Below, in pieces: positions 47,982-57,225 of a stretch of 64,000 nucleotides of DNA; position 1 is the stretch's first letter, and every line of letters starts with the position of its first letter. The notes below the pieces were generated by a model. It was not told where the DNA came from. It saw nothing but the letters and a program-made list of their open reading frames with translations, and did not search any database. The translations under genes and the position numbers were made by a program. Origin of the DNA: Hymenobacter aerilatus (GTDB lineage Bacteria; Bacteroidota; Bacteroidia; Cytophagales; Hymenobacteraceae); assembly GCF_022921095.1 (NCBI RefSeq), contig NZ_CP095053.1:2460501-2524500 (forward strand). The letters run 5' to 3'.

Positions 47982-49193
47982 ATGCAGCAACTTGCCTGGA
48001 ACCCGGAGCTGCCGACGGCTATGCGGCTGCGGCAGTTGGTGGCTCTGGCCCTCACGTCGGGTAGGCCGGTGGCGCTGTGGCGCCTACCCGGTGCTGCGCA
48101 CGCCCGGCTGTGCCTTACGCTGAAGGCCGATACAGCGCTGACGGGTTTGCCGCCGGTATTGGAGCCCAGCGCACCCGCGGGCTTTGCCTTTTTTCCGTTC
48201 TGGGATTCTGACCACAACCCGCCGCTGTTCCTGCCCGCCGATCTGTTTTTCGATCTGGCTACCCCCGGTACGATTCAGGTGAGTGCGGCGGCGGCAGTTC
48301 GCTTGCCGGAGCTGCGGCAGCGCTTTGCCGCCCTACCCCCCACGGCCCCGTTGCCTTGGCATATGAGTCCGCAACCCGTTCCCAAAGCAGCCACGCAGAC
48401 GGAGTACGAGTCGTTTGTGGCGGCTGGGGTGGCGGCTATTGAGCAGGGCACGGTGCAAAAGGTGGTATCCAGCCGGGCGGTGCGGCGGCCATTGCCGGAC
48501 GGGTTTGATGCGCTGGCAGCATTTAAGGACTTGCAGCAGCGCTACCCCAACGCCTTCGTGTCGTTGGTGAGTGCGCCGGGGGTCGGCACCTGGCTAGGTG
48601 CCACGCCCGAAGTGCTGGCTGAAATTACCGAAGACTCCGTGTTTCGGACGATGGCGCTGGCCGGCACCCAGCCGGCGCAGCCAGGGGTAGCACCCGCCGC
48701 CTCGTTGTGGACGGCGAAGGAGATGGAGGAGCATGCCATGGTAGCGCGATACATCGTCAACTGTTTCAAGCAATTGCGCTTGCGCGAGTACGACGAGCGT
48801 GGTCCGCGCGTGGCGGCAGCCGGCAACCTGCTGCACCTGCGCACCGATTTCGCCGTGCAGCTCAACCAGGTGCCTTTCCCGAACCTAGGCACTGATATGC
48901 TGCGCTTGCTCCACCCTACCCCCGCCGTGGCCGGTATGCCCAAGCAGCCCGCCCTCGACTTCCTACGCCGCCACGAGCACTACGACCGCGCCTATTACGC
49001 CGGCTTCCTCGGCCCTGTAAACCTTCCCGAAACCGGCTCTTCGCGCTTGTTTGTGAACCTGCGGTGTTTGCAGCTGCGTCCCCAGGAAGCCATCCTCTAC
49101 GCCGGTACCGGCCTCACCGCCGACTCCGACCCCGCCCGCGAGTGGCAGGAAACGGAGCTGAAACTTCAGACGATTGGGGCGGTTTTGGAGTAG
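47982..49193 (+). CDS. menF: Isochorismate synthase
   Basis: 403 residues. Converts chorismate to isochorismate, the first step of menaquinone synthesis. The chorismate-binding domain is in the C-terminal 270 residues: EYESFVAAGVAAIEQGTVQK VVSSRAV, YPNAFVSLVSAPGVGTWLGA TPEVL, ALAGTQPAQPG, EHAMVARYIVNCFKQL and the final LPETGSSRLFVNLRCLQLRP. The GTxP site reads GTQP rather than the common GTRP. The N-terminal 120 residues are poorly conserved, as usual for MenF. It is the first of an ordered menF-menD-menB run. Confidence 0.92.
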   Translation: MQQLAWNPELPTAMRLRQLVALALTSGRPVALWRLPGAAHARLCLTLKADTALTGLPPVLEPSAPAGFAFFPFWDSDHNPPLFLPADLFFDLATPGTIQVSAAAAVRLPELRQRFAALPPTAPLPWHMSPQPVPKAATQTEYESFVAAGVAAIEQGTVQKVVSSRAVRRPLPDGFDALAAFKDLQQRYPNAFVSLVSAPGVGTWLGATPEVLAEITEDSVFRTMALAGTQPAQPGVAPAASLWTAKEMEEHAMVARYIVNCFKQLRLREYDERGPRVAAAGNLLHLRTDFAVQLNQVPFPNLGTDMLRLLHPTPAVAGMPKQPALDFLRRHEHYDRAYYAGFLGPVNLPETGSSRLFVNLRCLQLRPQEAILYAGTGLTADSDPAREWQETELKLQTIGAVLE

Positions 49194-49210
49194 GACAGTC
49201 CATTTTCTCC

Positions 49211-49314
49211 CTGTCATCCTGAGCGGAGCGAAGGACCTTTTCACGCTAGACAGTAACTATCTAACGCCTGTTGTTCCTACGTGAGAAGGTCCTTCGCTCC
49301 GCTCAGGATGACAG
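49211..49314. repeat. Intergenic palindromic repeat, family I copy 5
   Basis: CTGTCATCCTGAGCGGAGCG AAGGACCTTTTCACGC and GTGAGAAGGTCCTTCGCTCC GCTCAGGATGACAG; the most symmetrical arms of family I. Between menF and menD. Confidence 0.92.
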
Positions 49315-49344
49315 ACGATCATTAGCAACGAATACCAAGCTTCT

Positions 49345-51165
49345 ATGTCCCTCCAAGCCATTCACAACATCCCCGAGATCTGCGCCCAATTGGGCATCAC
49401 TGATGCGGTGCTGTCGCCCGGCTCGCGGTGTGCGCCGCTGACCATTGCTTTTGCCCGCCACCCCGGCGTGCAGGTGCGCACAGTGCCCGATGAGCGCGCG
49501 GCGGCGTTTATTGGTTTGGGCTTGGCGCAGGCGCAGCGGCGGGCGGTGGCGCTGGTATGTACGTCTGGTACGGCGGGGCTAAACTATGCGCCGGCTGTGG
49601 CCGAAGCCTATTTTCAGCAGATTCCGCTGGTGGTCTTCACTGCCGACCGCCCCCCGGAATGGATTGATCAGCTCGACGGCCAGACCATCCGGCAAACAGA
49701 TTTGTACGGCGCCCACGCCAAAGGTTCGTTCACCCTACCTGTGGACACCACGCACCCCGACGCGGAGTGGCACGCGGCGCGCATTGTGAGTGAGGCCATC
49801 AACCTGGCGCAACGGGCACCCGCCGGACCGGTGCAGGTGAATGTGCCGCTGCGGGAGCCGTTCTACCCCAAAGCGGGCGAGGAGCTTACGTTTGGGCCGG
49901 TGAAGGTGACCCGAGAGGAAATGAGCGTACCGGCATTACCGCCAAGCCAGTTGGCCGCTCTACGCGACACCATCCGCGACGCCGAGCGTGTACTGGTGGT
50001 AGCCGGGCAGCACCAGTGGGAGCCTGCGTTGCAACAAGCGCTGCAACAGTTTGCCACAACGTTTGATGTACCCGTAGTGGGCGACACCATTGCCAATCTA
50101 CCCTCCGCGATAGGCCGGCAAGATGCATTTTTGGCTGCCCAGAATCCGACTCTGAAAGAGTCGCTACGGCCTACCCTATTACTTACTTTCGGCCAGTCGT
50201 TGATTTCAAAAGCGTTGAAATTATACCTGCGCAATACGCCAATTACGCAGCATTGGCACATACAAGCCGCAGGCGAAGTAGCTGATACCTATCGTGCCCT
50301 CACCCAAGTAATTCGCTTGGAGCCAGTTGATTTTTTCGCTGCCTTGGCTTCAGCTGATACCGCAGATGGTATAAGCGTCTCCGAGTCTGCTAATCCAAGC
50401 TCGATTCCTGGCGCGACTACCATGCGTCCGCCGTTTCCTGCTGATGCCACTCGCGTAGCTCACCCTACCCCCCTAGCAGTTGACGCTGTATCATCTTCTT
50501 ACGCAACCACCTGGCAACAAGCAGAAACACAAGCTACTAGCTTCCTAACTACCTTTTTCCAGCAACCCAATCAGCCGTTCAACGAATTCACGGCCATCCA
50601 ACAGACCCTACAACTCCTCCCCGAGTATACAGCGCTGCACCTCGCCAATAGCATGGCGGTACGCTATGCCAACATCATCGGTCTACCCCATGGTAGGGCG
50701 GTGGAGGTGTTTGCCAACCGCGGCACCAGCGGCATCGACGGGTGCACCAGCACGGCGGTGGGCGCAGCGCTGGCCCAGCCGGAACGGCCGGTAGTGCTGC
50801 TTACTGGCGACGTGGCGTTTTTCTACGACCGCAACGCTTTCTGGCACAATTACCCTACCCCCAACCTGCGCGTGGTGCTGCTGAACAACCATGCGGGCGG
50901 TATTTTCCGGCTGATTGACGGGCCACGTCAGCAACCAGAGTTGGAGGAGTTCTTCGAGACGCGCCAGCCGCTACGGGCCGAGAATACGGCGCGGGATTTT
51001 GGGCTGCGCTACTTCGCGGTTTCGTCTTTCACAGAACTCGAATCGGCTTTACCCGTTTTCTTTGCAGCGGAAGGCGGTGCGGCACTGCTGGAAATCACCA
51101 CCGACAGCCAAACCAACGCCGCCTTTTTTGAACACTACCGCAACTCTGTAAAGACTGCTTTCTAA
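49345..51165 (+). CDS. menD: SEPHCHC synthase
   Basis: 606 residues, about 50 more than E. coli MenD. It is a thiamine-diphosphate enzyme joining 2-oxoglutarate and isochorismate. N-terminal MSLQAIHNIPEICAQLGITD AVLSPGSRCAPLTIAFARH is characteristic; DERAAAFIGLGLAQAQRRAV and LVCTSGTAGLNYAPAVAEAY follow. The ThDP/Mg site is TGDVAFFYDRNAFWHN...LLNNHAGGIF. The extra length is a poorly conserved Ser/Ala/Pro-rich linker near residues 330-390. It is between menF and menB, in the usual order of the pathway. Confidence 0.95.
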   Translation: MSLQAIHNIPEICAQLGITDAVLSPGSRCAPLTIAFARHPGVQVRTVPDERAAAFIGLGLAQAQRRAVALVCTSGTAGLNYAPAVAEAYFQQIPLVVFTADRPPEWIDQLDGQTIRQTDLYGAHAKGSFTLPVDTTHPDAEWHAARIVSEAINLAQRAPAGPVQVNVPLREPFYPKAGEELTFGPVKVTREEMSVPALPPSQLAALRDTIRDAERVLVVAGQHQWEPALQQALQQFATTFDVPVVGDTIANLPSAIGRQDAFLAAQNPTLKESLRPTLLLTFGQSLISKALKLYLRNTPITQHWHIQAAGEVADTYRALTQVIRLEPVDFFAALASADTADGISVSESANPSSIPGATTMRPPFPADATRVAHPTPLAVDAVSSSYATTWQQAETQATSFLTTFFQQPNQPFNEFTAIQQTLQLLPEYTALHLANSMAVRYANIIGLPHGRAVEVFANRGTSGIDGCTSTAVGAALAQPERPVVLLTGDVAFFYDRNAFWHNYPTPNLRVVLLNNHAGGIFRLIDGPRQQPELEEFFETRQPLRAENTARDFGLRYFAVSSFTELESALPVFFAAEGGAALLEITTDSQTNAAFFEHYRNSVKTAF

Positions 51166-51226
51166 AACATCATCTCTCCCGCGGGTCGAAATGATGCTTT
51201 ATCTTATCTAATCAACACCCACTTGT

Positions 51227-52051
51227 ATGTCTGAACAACTCGACTGGAAACCCATCAAAGAATTCCAGGAAATTCTCTTCACAGAAGCGGAGGGCATTGC
51301 CAAAATCTCCATCAATCGTCCGCAGGTGCACAATGCTTTCACGCCGCTCACGGTGCAGGAGATGATTGAGGCCATGGACATTTGCCGCAACCGCACCGAT
51401 TTGGGCGTAATTATCCTCACGGGCGAGGGCGGCAAAGCGTTCTGCTCGGGTGGCGACCAGAGCGTACGGGGCCACGGCGGCTACGTAGGCGACGATACCG
51501 TGCCTCGCCTGAACGTATTGGACCTGCAAAAGCAGATTCGCTCCATCCCAAAACCTGTAATTGCCATGGTGGCCGGTTGGGCCATCGGGGGCGGGCATGT
51601 GCTGCACGTGGTCTGCGACCTGACCATTGCCGCCGACAACGCCCGCTTCGGGCAGACTGGCCCTAAGGTTGGCTCCTTCGATGGCGGTTTTGGGGCATCC
51701 TACCTGGCGCGCATTGTGGGGCAGAAGAAGGCCCGCGAAATCTGGTACCTCTGCGACCAGTACGACGCCCAGGAAGCCCTCGATATGGGTCTCGTGAACA
51801 AGGTAGTGCCGCTGGATAAGCTAGAGGAAACCACCGTAGCGTGGTGCCGCAAGATTCTGCAAAAGAGCCCCCTAGCGCTACGTATGCTCAAGTCGTCGTT
51901 CAATGCTGAGCTGGATGGGCAGGCTGGCATTCAGGAGCTTGCTGGCAACGCTACGTTGCTCTACTACCTCTCCGAAGAAGCTAAGGAAGGCAAGAACGCC
52001 TTCATCGAAAAGCGTCAGCCCGACTTCTCGAAATACCCCAAGTTCCCGTAA
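51227..52051 (+). CDS. menB: 1,4-dihydroxy-2-naphthoyl-CoA synthase
   Basis: 274 residues. MenB closes the naphthoyl ring from O-succinylbenzoyl-CoA in a crotonase-type reaction. The sequence [60 protein letters not shown] and [20 protein letters not shown] is the MenB pattern, with the conserved DGGFG. It has a hairpin with T-tract terminator after it, so the menF-menD-menB transcript probably ends here. Confidence 0.97.
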   Translation: MSEQLDWKPIKEFQEILFTEAEGIAKISINRPQVHNAFTPLTVQEMIEAMDICRNRTDLGVIILTGEGGKAFCSGGDQSVRGHGGYVGDDTVPRLNVLDLQKQIRSIPKPVIAMVAGWAIGGGHVLHVVCDLTIAADNARFGQTGPKVGSFDGGFGASYLARIVGQKKAREIWYLCDQYDAQEALDMGLVNKVVPLDKLEETTVAWCRKILQKSPLALRMLKSSFNAELDGQAGIQELAGNATLLYYLSEEAKEGKNAFIEKRQPDFSKYPKFP

Positions 52052-52078
52052 CACGCCGGCACAGAGGGCACGTAAGAG

Positions 52079-52112
52079 TGGACTTCTACCCTTTTCTGAG
52101 GGTGGAAGTCCA
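52079..52112 (+). terminator. Intrinsic terminator after menB
   Basis: TGGACTTCTACCCT and AGGGTGGAAGTCCA around a short loop, then a run of six T. Confidence 0.85.
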
Positions 52113-52127
52113 TTTTTTATTTCTGAT

Positions 52128-52688
52128 ATGCGCCTTTCCTACCTAATACTATCCGCTACCCTCACCGCAGGCTTCTTCAGCTGCACTACCTCCACTGAGC
52201 CTTCTGCTACTTCCCCTGATCTGGTAACACCCCCTACCCCCGATTCTTCCGTTATACCTCATCCGAACCCCGCGATAAGTCAGAATAAGCCGGTAACACT
52301 GGTGGGCCGAACGTTCCGCATTCACTCGATTGCAACAAGGGCCAACAACGCCGACGGCACGGCGCCTTTGTTTGCTATATATCTACATCCCAATGGGCTA
52401 CGCGATAGTGTACTGGCGGCGCAGGACACCGAGCCGTCGGAGCTTGAACCAGACCGAAAAGCCAAGCTGGGCGTACCGAAAACGGCCGTTATTCTGTTTC
52501 AGACCTATTACGCAGGGGCAGGCTACTATTACTATGCCGCGGCAGAGGACAATCTACTACGCATCTATCGGAAGCAGCTAGAAGAAGCTACCTCTAACAA
52601 CGCGCACTCACCGTTGCCGCAATGGCAGTTATTCAAGACTTTCGCCTTTTTCGCCGATGGCGTGCAGCAAGAATCAGTGGTGCCGTAA
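52128..52688 (+). CDS. Lipoprotein of unknown function
   Basis: 186 residues from MRLSYLILSATLTAGFFSCT; the lipobox cysteine is at about residue 19. The frame starts far upstream inside menB, but the signal and position after the terminator fix the ATG at 52128. Pro/Ser/Thr-rich linker (TSTEPSATSPDLVTPPTPDS) and a compact domain (PVTLVGRTFRIHSIATRANN, PKTAVILFQTYYAGAGYYYY AAAEDNLL) follow. No family recognised. No obvious promoter. Confidence 0.7.
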   Translation: MRLSYLILSATLTAGFFSCTTSTEPSATSPDLVTPPTPDSSVIPHPNPAISQNKPVTLVGRTFRIHSIATRANNADGTAPLFAIYLHPNGLRDSVLAAQDTEPSELEPDRKAKLGVPKTAVILFQTYYAGAGYYYYAAAEDNLLRIYRKQLEEATSNNAHSPLPQWQLFKTFAFFADGVQQESVVP

Positions 52689-53050
52689 GGCAAGTTTTAC
52701 CTCTTCTTTTCACCGCCGGAATAGCTTATCAACTACCTCTTGCACACCCTGCTGTAGCACTTACACCGCTACCTTCAACTCAAGGGTAGCGGGTTGCTTT
52801 TGCAGTAGTTGACCAGCCTCCCTTCATGCTACCTTCAGAATCTCTGGTGTCAGTTTGCACTCTTTGCGCTAGCTGATCGGCAGAACAACACAGCAAGAAG
52901 CACATTGCATACCTGTAGTATATTACACTGCAAATCAAATCTTTATCACCTTAAAATCTAGCTTACTGCTTCATCTGCCTGAAAAATTAGCGCCGATTTG
53001 AATGCTGCCAGTGGCTTGCAGGCCATGCAGCTGAACGCTACCCCAGGAGA
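52689..53050. other. Intergenic region without a clear gene
   Basis: 362 bases. Both strands show no ORF above about 40 codons with coding-like bias, no strong hairpin and no repeat copy. Partial inverse symmetry exists around ACCGCTACCTTCAACTCAAG GGTAGCGG, where CCGCTACC returns as GGTAGCGG. The last 100 bases are AT-rich (AATCAAATCTTTATCACCTT) and may hold the promoter of the gene at 53051. Confidence 0.5.
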
Positions 53051-53866
53051 ATGAAGCTAACGAACGTCCTTTTTTTCTGTCTTTGCTGTGTCAGCCAATC
53101 CGTCGTCGCTCAGATTAGCCCGCCGGGTTTGGGGCAGGCCCACACTGCCGAGTGGCTGGCGGTAGGGATTCGGCAGGACCTCAATTCGCTCAAAAAGTGG
53201 CAATCCATGTCGTACGTTGGGCTGGGTCGCAAAAGCAACCCAACCGATTATAATCCGCTGGATAAATCATCCATTCTAGTTCTGAATCAGGAGTTTTACT
53301 ATCGATTCCACAAACACTGGCAAAGCTCCTTTGCCCTGAGCTACCGCCGTCAGGACGCCTACGCCGAACGCTACCCCTACGACCACGAGGACCCACCCTT
53401 CGAGCAGGAGTTTAGAGCCTACAGCCGTTTTTCGTACGTGCTGGAAAACGCTCGCCTCAAGTTTGTACCCACGTTTCGGCAGGAATTCCGCAAGTTCTAT
53501 ACCCCTACCTTCACGAAGGAAGCTGAATCGTTTCAGTTTCGCTCCCGCGTGCGGCTGCAACTGACCCTCAACCTGGATGCAGCCAAAGTGCACCGCCTCA
53601 TCGTCAGCTCCGAACAGTTGTTTTCGGCTAGTAAGCTGTCGGCGCCAAACCGGTGGACGGGCCTAGCCTACCAGGAAAGCCGGTTCGTGGGCTATTATTC
53701 GCTGGCGCCCACATCGTTGCCGTTTATTTTTGACATTGGGTATATGGCTAATCGACTGGGCACTACCTCGCCCAACTACGTGCACTACCTCGCCCTGGAC
53801 GTCATCTGGAAAAACCCTTTCGGCCACCGAAGCCGGCAACGGACTCATGTGGGTAATCTGGAGTAG
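53051..53866 (+). CDS. Outer-membrane beta-barrel protein (DUF2490-like), unknown function
   Basis: 271 residues with signal peptide MKLTNVLFFCLCCVSQSVVA. The barrel-like body includes LGQAHTAEWLAVGIRQDLNS, LNQEFYYRFHKHWQSSFALS, YRRQDAYAERYPYDHEDPPF, RLKFVPTFRQEFRKFYTPTF and RLQLTLNLDAAKVHRLIVSS. Such patterns (paired aromatic and charged residues, HKHW, QEFR) are those of small outer-membrane proteins in this phylum; the DUF2490 label is a guess from layout. It is in the menaquinone cluster only by location. Confidence 0.65.
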   Translation: MKLTNVLFFCLCCVSQSVVAQISPPGLGQAHTAEWLAVGIRQDLNSLKKWQSMSYVGLGRKSNPTDYNPLDKSSILVLNQEFYYRFHKHWQSSFALSYRRQDAYAERYPYDHEDPPFEQEFRAYSRFSYVLENARLKFVPTFRQEFRKFYTPTFTKEAESFQFRSRVRLQLTLNLDAAKVHRLIVSSEQLFSASKLSAPNRWTGLAYQESRFVGYYSLAPTSLPFIFDIGYMANRLGTTSPNYVHYLALDVIWKNPFGHRSRQRTHVGNLE

Positions 53867-53999
53867 CCGGGCCTACCCCATCTAAAACTCTTGCGCATCG
53901 TAGCAACGCAATCTACTGGTTGCAGTAAGCAGCCGGTTGGTGTTTGCGGCGGCTCTTACAATGGTGCGCTCCCTACCCTTCGTGGACGACTCACGCTAA

Positions 54000-54305
54000 A
54001 TGAAGACCCTGCTTCTGTACTGGTCTATTGCCACCCTCACCAGCGAGCGGGCCAGCATCCAGGACCCGAAGGTGCGTGAGCTGACCGATAGTAGTCTCAA
54101 AACGCAGAAGCGTGAGATGCAGCAGCGACTACAGCAGGAAAAAGCGCGGCAAATCATCCATTCCCTTTCAGCTGCGCGTGGCACGCCGAATTACGTAGCG
54201 CCCACGGGCAGCCTACGCCGCATTCTGCCGTATGATGCTGTATGCCTGCCATCCGTCGCATTCGCCTTATGCATATTCTGCAATACCTGGTGCTGGCCGG
54301 GCTGA
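54000..54305 (+). pseudogene. Possible remnant with helical DUF305/DUF4142-like motif
   Basis: A 101-codon frame with no good promoter. Only IQDPKVRELTDSSLKTQKRE MQQRLQQEKA looks protein-like; DPKVRELTDSSLKTQKREM is reminiscent of the end of DUF305 or DUF4142 domains, but the HH/GA part is missing and only a shifted frame shows HPHQRAGQ. The last third overlaps the start of the next gene in another frame. Most likely a decayed gene; confidence is low. Confidence 0.3.
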
Positions 54306-54664
54306 TGCTGACGCTGGTGTTGCTGACAGGGCAGCCGCGGCACTCCGCGGACACCAAGCAAACAACTACTCTTGTGGTGGTGCTATTGCTGGTGCTGCTA
54401 GTGCTGGTGGTAGGGGGTATTTATCTGCTGTTTCGGCGGATGCGGCCCAATCTGCGCCGTCCTGAGGCCGAGAATCTGCGCATCTATCAGAGCGTGGTGC
54501 TGCTGCGCAACAGCTTTCTGTCATTAGTGAGCTTGCCGCCCCTTCTACTCTACCACCTCACGGGCGAATGGGTGAACCTGCTGTCCTTTGGAGCGCTGCT
54601 GGTAGTACTGTGCGTGCTTACCTTGCCAACCGAGCGGAAGTTTCGGCGCTGGCTGCTCACATGA
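54242..54664 (+). CDS. Small integral membrane protein, unknown function
   Basis: 140 residues with four hydrophobic segments: LMHILQYLVLAGLMLTLVLL, TLVVVLLLVLLVLVVGGIYL, LLRNSFLSLVSLPPLLLYHL and WVNLLSFGALLVVLCVLTLP. Start may be MPAIRRIRLMHIL (54242) with a positive N-terminus or MHILQYLVL (54269). A basic loop FRRMRPNLRRPEAENLRIYQ lies in the middle. No family recognised. Confidence 0.6.
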   Translation: MPAIRRIRLMHILQYLVLAGLMLTLVLLTGQPRHSADTKQTTTLVVVLLLVLLVLVVGGIYLLFRRMRPNLRRPEAENLRIYQSVVLLRNSFLSLVSLPPLLLYHLTGEWVNLLSFGALLVVLCVLTLPTERKFRRWLLT

Positions 54665-54778
54665 TATTGGTCTCAGTGTAGCGCCGCCGTGTAATTTGAT
54701 GCCTTTTAGCCGGGAGCTTCGTATGCGGTAGCAGTTGTATGGTTCAACCACGTGTTTTATTTGCGCCCTACCCTGTCT

Positions 54779-55900
54779 ATGGCTACCCCTTCACTCCTCC
54801 CCGACTCGCTCCTGCTCAATGGCCGTACGTTTCGCTATGCCGATATCCAGCAATATCCCGCCAACTCGCCTACTGAGCTGAATGGCTACGAGGCTCGCGT
54901 GCTGGATTTTTGCCGGCAGTGGCTGAACGGGGCACTGGAATTTGAGTTGCAAACGTCGGGCTCTACGGGTCAGCCCCAGCCCGTGCGCATGACGCGGCGG
55001 CAGCTGACCGCCAGCGCCGCCCGCACCGGCGACTATTTCGACCTCGGCCCCGACACCCCCCTACTGGCCTGCTTGAACTGTGAGTTTGTAGGGGGCCTCA
55101 TGATGCTGGTGCGTGGGTTTGAGCGCCATATGCACATTACCATTGTAGAGCCCCAGGCCGACCCTTTGGTGTTGCTACCCGCCAATGCTTCCATTGCCTT
55201 TGCTTCCTTTGTGCCCTTGCAGCTGCGCACCCTACTAGAGACCGGCCGGGCCGAGCAGCTCAACCAAATGAAGCTTATTCTGGTAGGCGGCGCCCCTACC
55301 GATGCCGCGCTTACCCAGCAGATTGCCCAGCTTACGGTGCCCGTGTACCTCACCTACGGCATGACCGAAACGGCCTCGCACATTGCCTTGCGCCACCTCA
55401 ACGGCCCCGAGGCCTCGCCTTACTATCGCGTGCTGCCGGGCATCCACGTAGAGCAGGACGAGCGGGGCTGCTTGGCCATCCGGGCCGATGTCACCAACGA
55501 TCAGCTCATCGTTACCAATGACCAAGTGCGCCTCCTGGATCAGCACACTTTCGAGTGGCTGGGTAGGGCTGACTTTGTGATAAACAGTGGGGGTGTGAAG
55601 GTGCAGGCCGAAAAAGTGGAGCTGGTGCTGGAAGTGGCTCTGGCCGAACTAGAGGTGTCGCGCCGCGCTTTCGTAACCGGCCTGCCCGACGAGCGCCTGG
55701 GCGAGCAAGTGACGGCCGTGCTGGAGGGCCACCCCCTACTCCCCGCGCAGCAGGACCAGCTGATAGGCTTGCTAGAGGAGCGGCTGAGCAAGTACGAACG
55801 CCCGCGCCGCTTGCTGTTCGTGCCGCAGTTCCAAACCACTGCATCTGGCAAGCTCGACCGGCGCAAGACGTTGAGCGAATTAGCACACATACCGGGGTAA
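54779..55900 (+). CDS. menE: O-succinylbenzoate-CoA ligase
   Basis: 373 residues from MATPSLLPDSLLLNGRTFRY; an upstream in-frame start at 54752 is not preferred. The AMP-binding signature is TSGSTGQPQPVRMTRRQLTA, with LILVGGAPTDAALTQQIAQL, VYLTYGMTETASHIALRHLN and the adenylation lysine in TASGKLDRRKTLSE. MenE activates O-succinylbenzoate before MenB. The N-terminal domain is shorter than in acyl-CoA ligases, as in many MenE of this phylum. The neighbouring menC and menA are not in this window. It is 2.7 kb after menB. Confidence 0.92.
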   Translation: MATPSLLPDSLLLNGRTFRYADIQQYPANSPTELNGYEARVLDFCRQWLNGALEFELQTSGSTGQPQPVRMTRRQLTASAARTGDYFDLGPDTPLLACLNCEFVGGLMMLVRGFERHMHITIVEPQADPLVLLPANASIAFASFVPLQLRTLLETGRAEQLNQMKLILVGGAPTDAALTQQIAQLTVPVYLTYGMTETASHIALRHLNGPEASPYYRVLPGIHVEQDERGCLAIRADVTNDQLIVTNDQVRLLDQHTFEWLGRADFVINSGGVKVQAEKVELVLEVALAELEVSRRAFVTGLPDERLGEQVTAVLEGHPLLPAQQDQLIGLLEERLSKYERPRRLLFVPQFQTTASGKLDRRKTLSELAHIPG

Positions 55901-55978
55901 CTCAACACTAGCCTACCAGTATAAGAGGTACCGCCAGCACACCACCGGAAGCTACGCTGCCTACCCCTTTCCTACTGC

Positions 55979-57220
55979 ATGTCTATTTTCAACTACAACC
56001 ACGTTCTGCTTCTGCTTGGCATTGCTATTCTGGCGGTGGCTTGGCTTCCTTCCTTACTCGAAAAATACCCGCTTTCATATCCTATTCTGTTTGTGGCCTT
56101 GGGCACTGGGGCTTACTCAATACCGGCTCTCGGCCTACCCGACCCTAGTCCCTTGCACCACAGCAGCCTAGCTACCCACCTTATCGAGTTGTGCGTGATT
56201 GTGGCGCTGACCGGTACGGGACTGAAAATTGACCGGGCCTTTTCGTTCCGCAAATGGCGCATCCCACTGCTACTGATTGTGGTTCTGATGGTTATTACTG
56301 TGGTCAGCGTTGCGCTGGCGGCATGGTGGCTGCTTGCCGTGGCACCAGCCACCGCTATGCTAGTAGCTGGCGTGCTGGCTCCCACCGACCCCGTGCTGGC
56401 CGGCGATGTGCAGGTAGGCGACCCAGGCGAAGGCCGCGAGGACAACGTGCGCTTTGCTCTCACAGCCGAGGCTGGCCTGAACGACGGTTTCGCTTTTCCT
56501 TTCATTTATCTGGCCCTGGCGCTTCTTCCGGCTGCCATTCCTCTGTCGGAGCGGCTGGTACACTGGCTGTGGTTTGATGTTGCCTATCGAGTAATAGTTG
56601 GTTCGCTATCGGGCTGGTTGGCAGGCAAGCTGTTGGGCTACCTTATTTTTAAACTTCCCAAGCGTTTGAAGCTCAAAGCCTCAGCATATGGCTTTGTAGC
56701 GCTGGCTGTTACCCTCTGCACCTATGGCCTCACCGAAATGGCACACGGCTACGGCTTTCTGGCAGTATTTGTGGCGGCCATTACCCTGCGCGGCCGCGAG
56801 AAGGTACACGAGTATCATCACCAAATGCACGCTTTTACGGACCAGCTAGAGCGCCTGCTGATTGTGATAACGCTGGTACTATTTGGGGGGAATATTGCCC
56901 AGGGACTTCTCTCTACCCTCACGTGGCAGCAAGTGGCCCTGGCGTTGCTCTTGCTACTCGTGATACGCCCACTGGGCAGCATGCTCACGCTCGTTGGCTC
57001 GCGCATCACAATGCCCGAGCGCTGGGCTATTTCGTTTTTTGGAATTCGCGGCATCGGGTCGTTTTTCTACTTGGCGTTTGCGCTGGAGAAAGGCAGATTT
57101 CAACAGCCCGAACAGCTGCTTACCCTCACCGGCTTTGTGGTGCTGCTGTCGGTTGTGCTGCACGGCGTGCTGGCTACTCCCGTTATGACCTGGCTCGACC
57201 GCCGGGCCGGGCGCGCCTAG
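55979..57220 (+). CDS. Na+/H+ or K+/H+ antiporter (CPA family)
   Basis: 413 residues with about 12 hydrophobic helices. Motifs: VLAPTDPVLAGDVQVGDPGEGREDN, where APTDPVLA contains the Asp near the unwound helix, and LTAEAGLNDGFAFPFIYLAL with the ND site of cation/proton antiporters, followed by GIRGIGSFFYLAFALEKGRF, an arginine-containing region of CPA1. It exchanges Na+ or K+ for protons and helps pH control. Single gene; the next gene on the other strand ends five bases away. Confidence 0.92.
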   Translation: MSIFNYNHVLLLLGIAILAVAWLPSLLEKYPLSYPILFVALGTGAYSIPALGLPDPSPLHHSSLATHLIELCVIVALTGTGLKIDRAFSFRKWRIPLLLIVVLMVITVVSVALAAWWLLAVAPATAMLVAGVLAPTDPVLAGDVQVGDPGEGREDNVRFALTAEAGLNDGFAFPFIYLALALLPAAIPLSERLVHWLWFDVAYRVIVGSLSGWLAGKLLGYLIFKLPKRLKLKASAYGFVALAVTLCTYGLTEMAHGYGFLAVFVAAITLRGREKVHEYHHQMHAFTDQLERLLIVITLVLFGGNIAQGLLSTLTWQQVALALLLLLVIRPLGSMLTLVGSRITMPERWAISFFGIRGIGSFFYLAFALEKGRFQQPEQLLTLTGFVVLLSVVLHGVLATPVMTWLDRRAGRA

Positions 57221-57225
57221 CGCCG

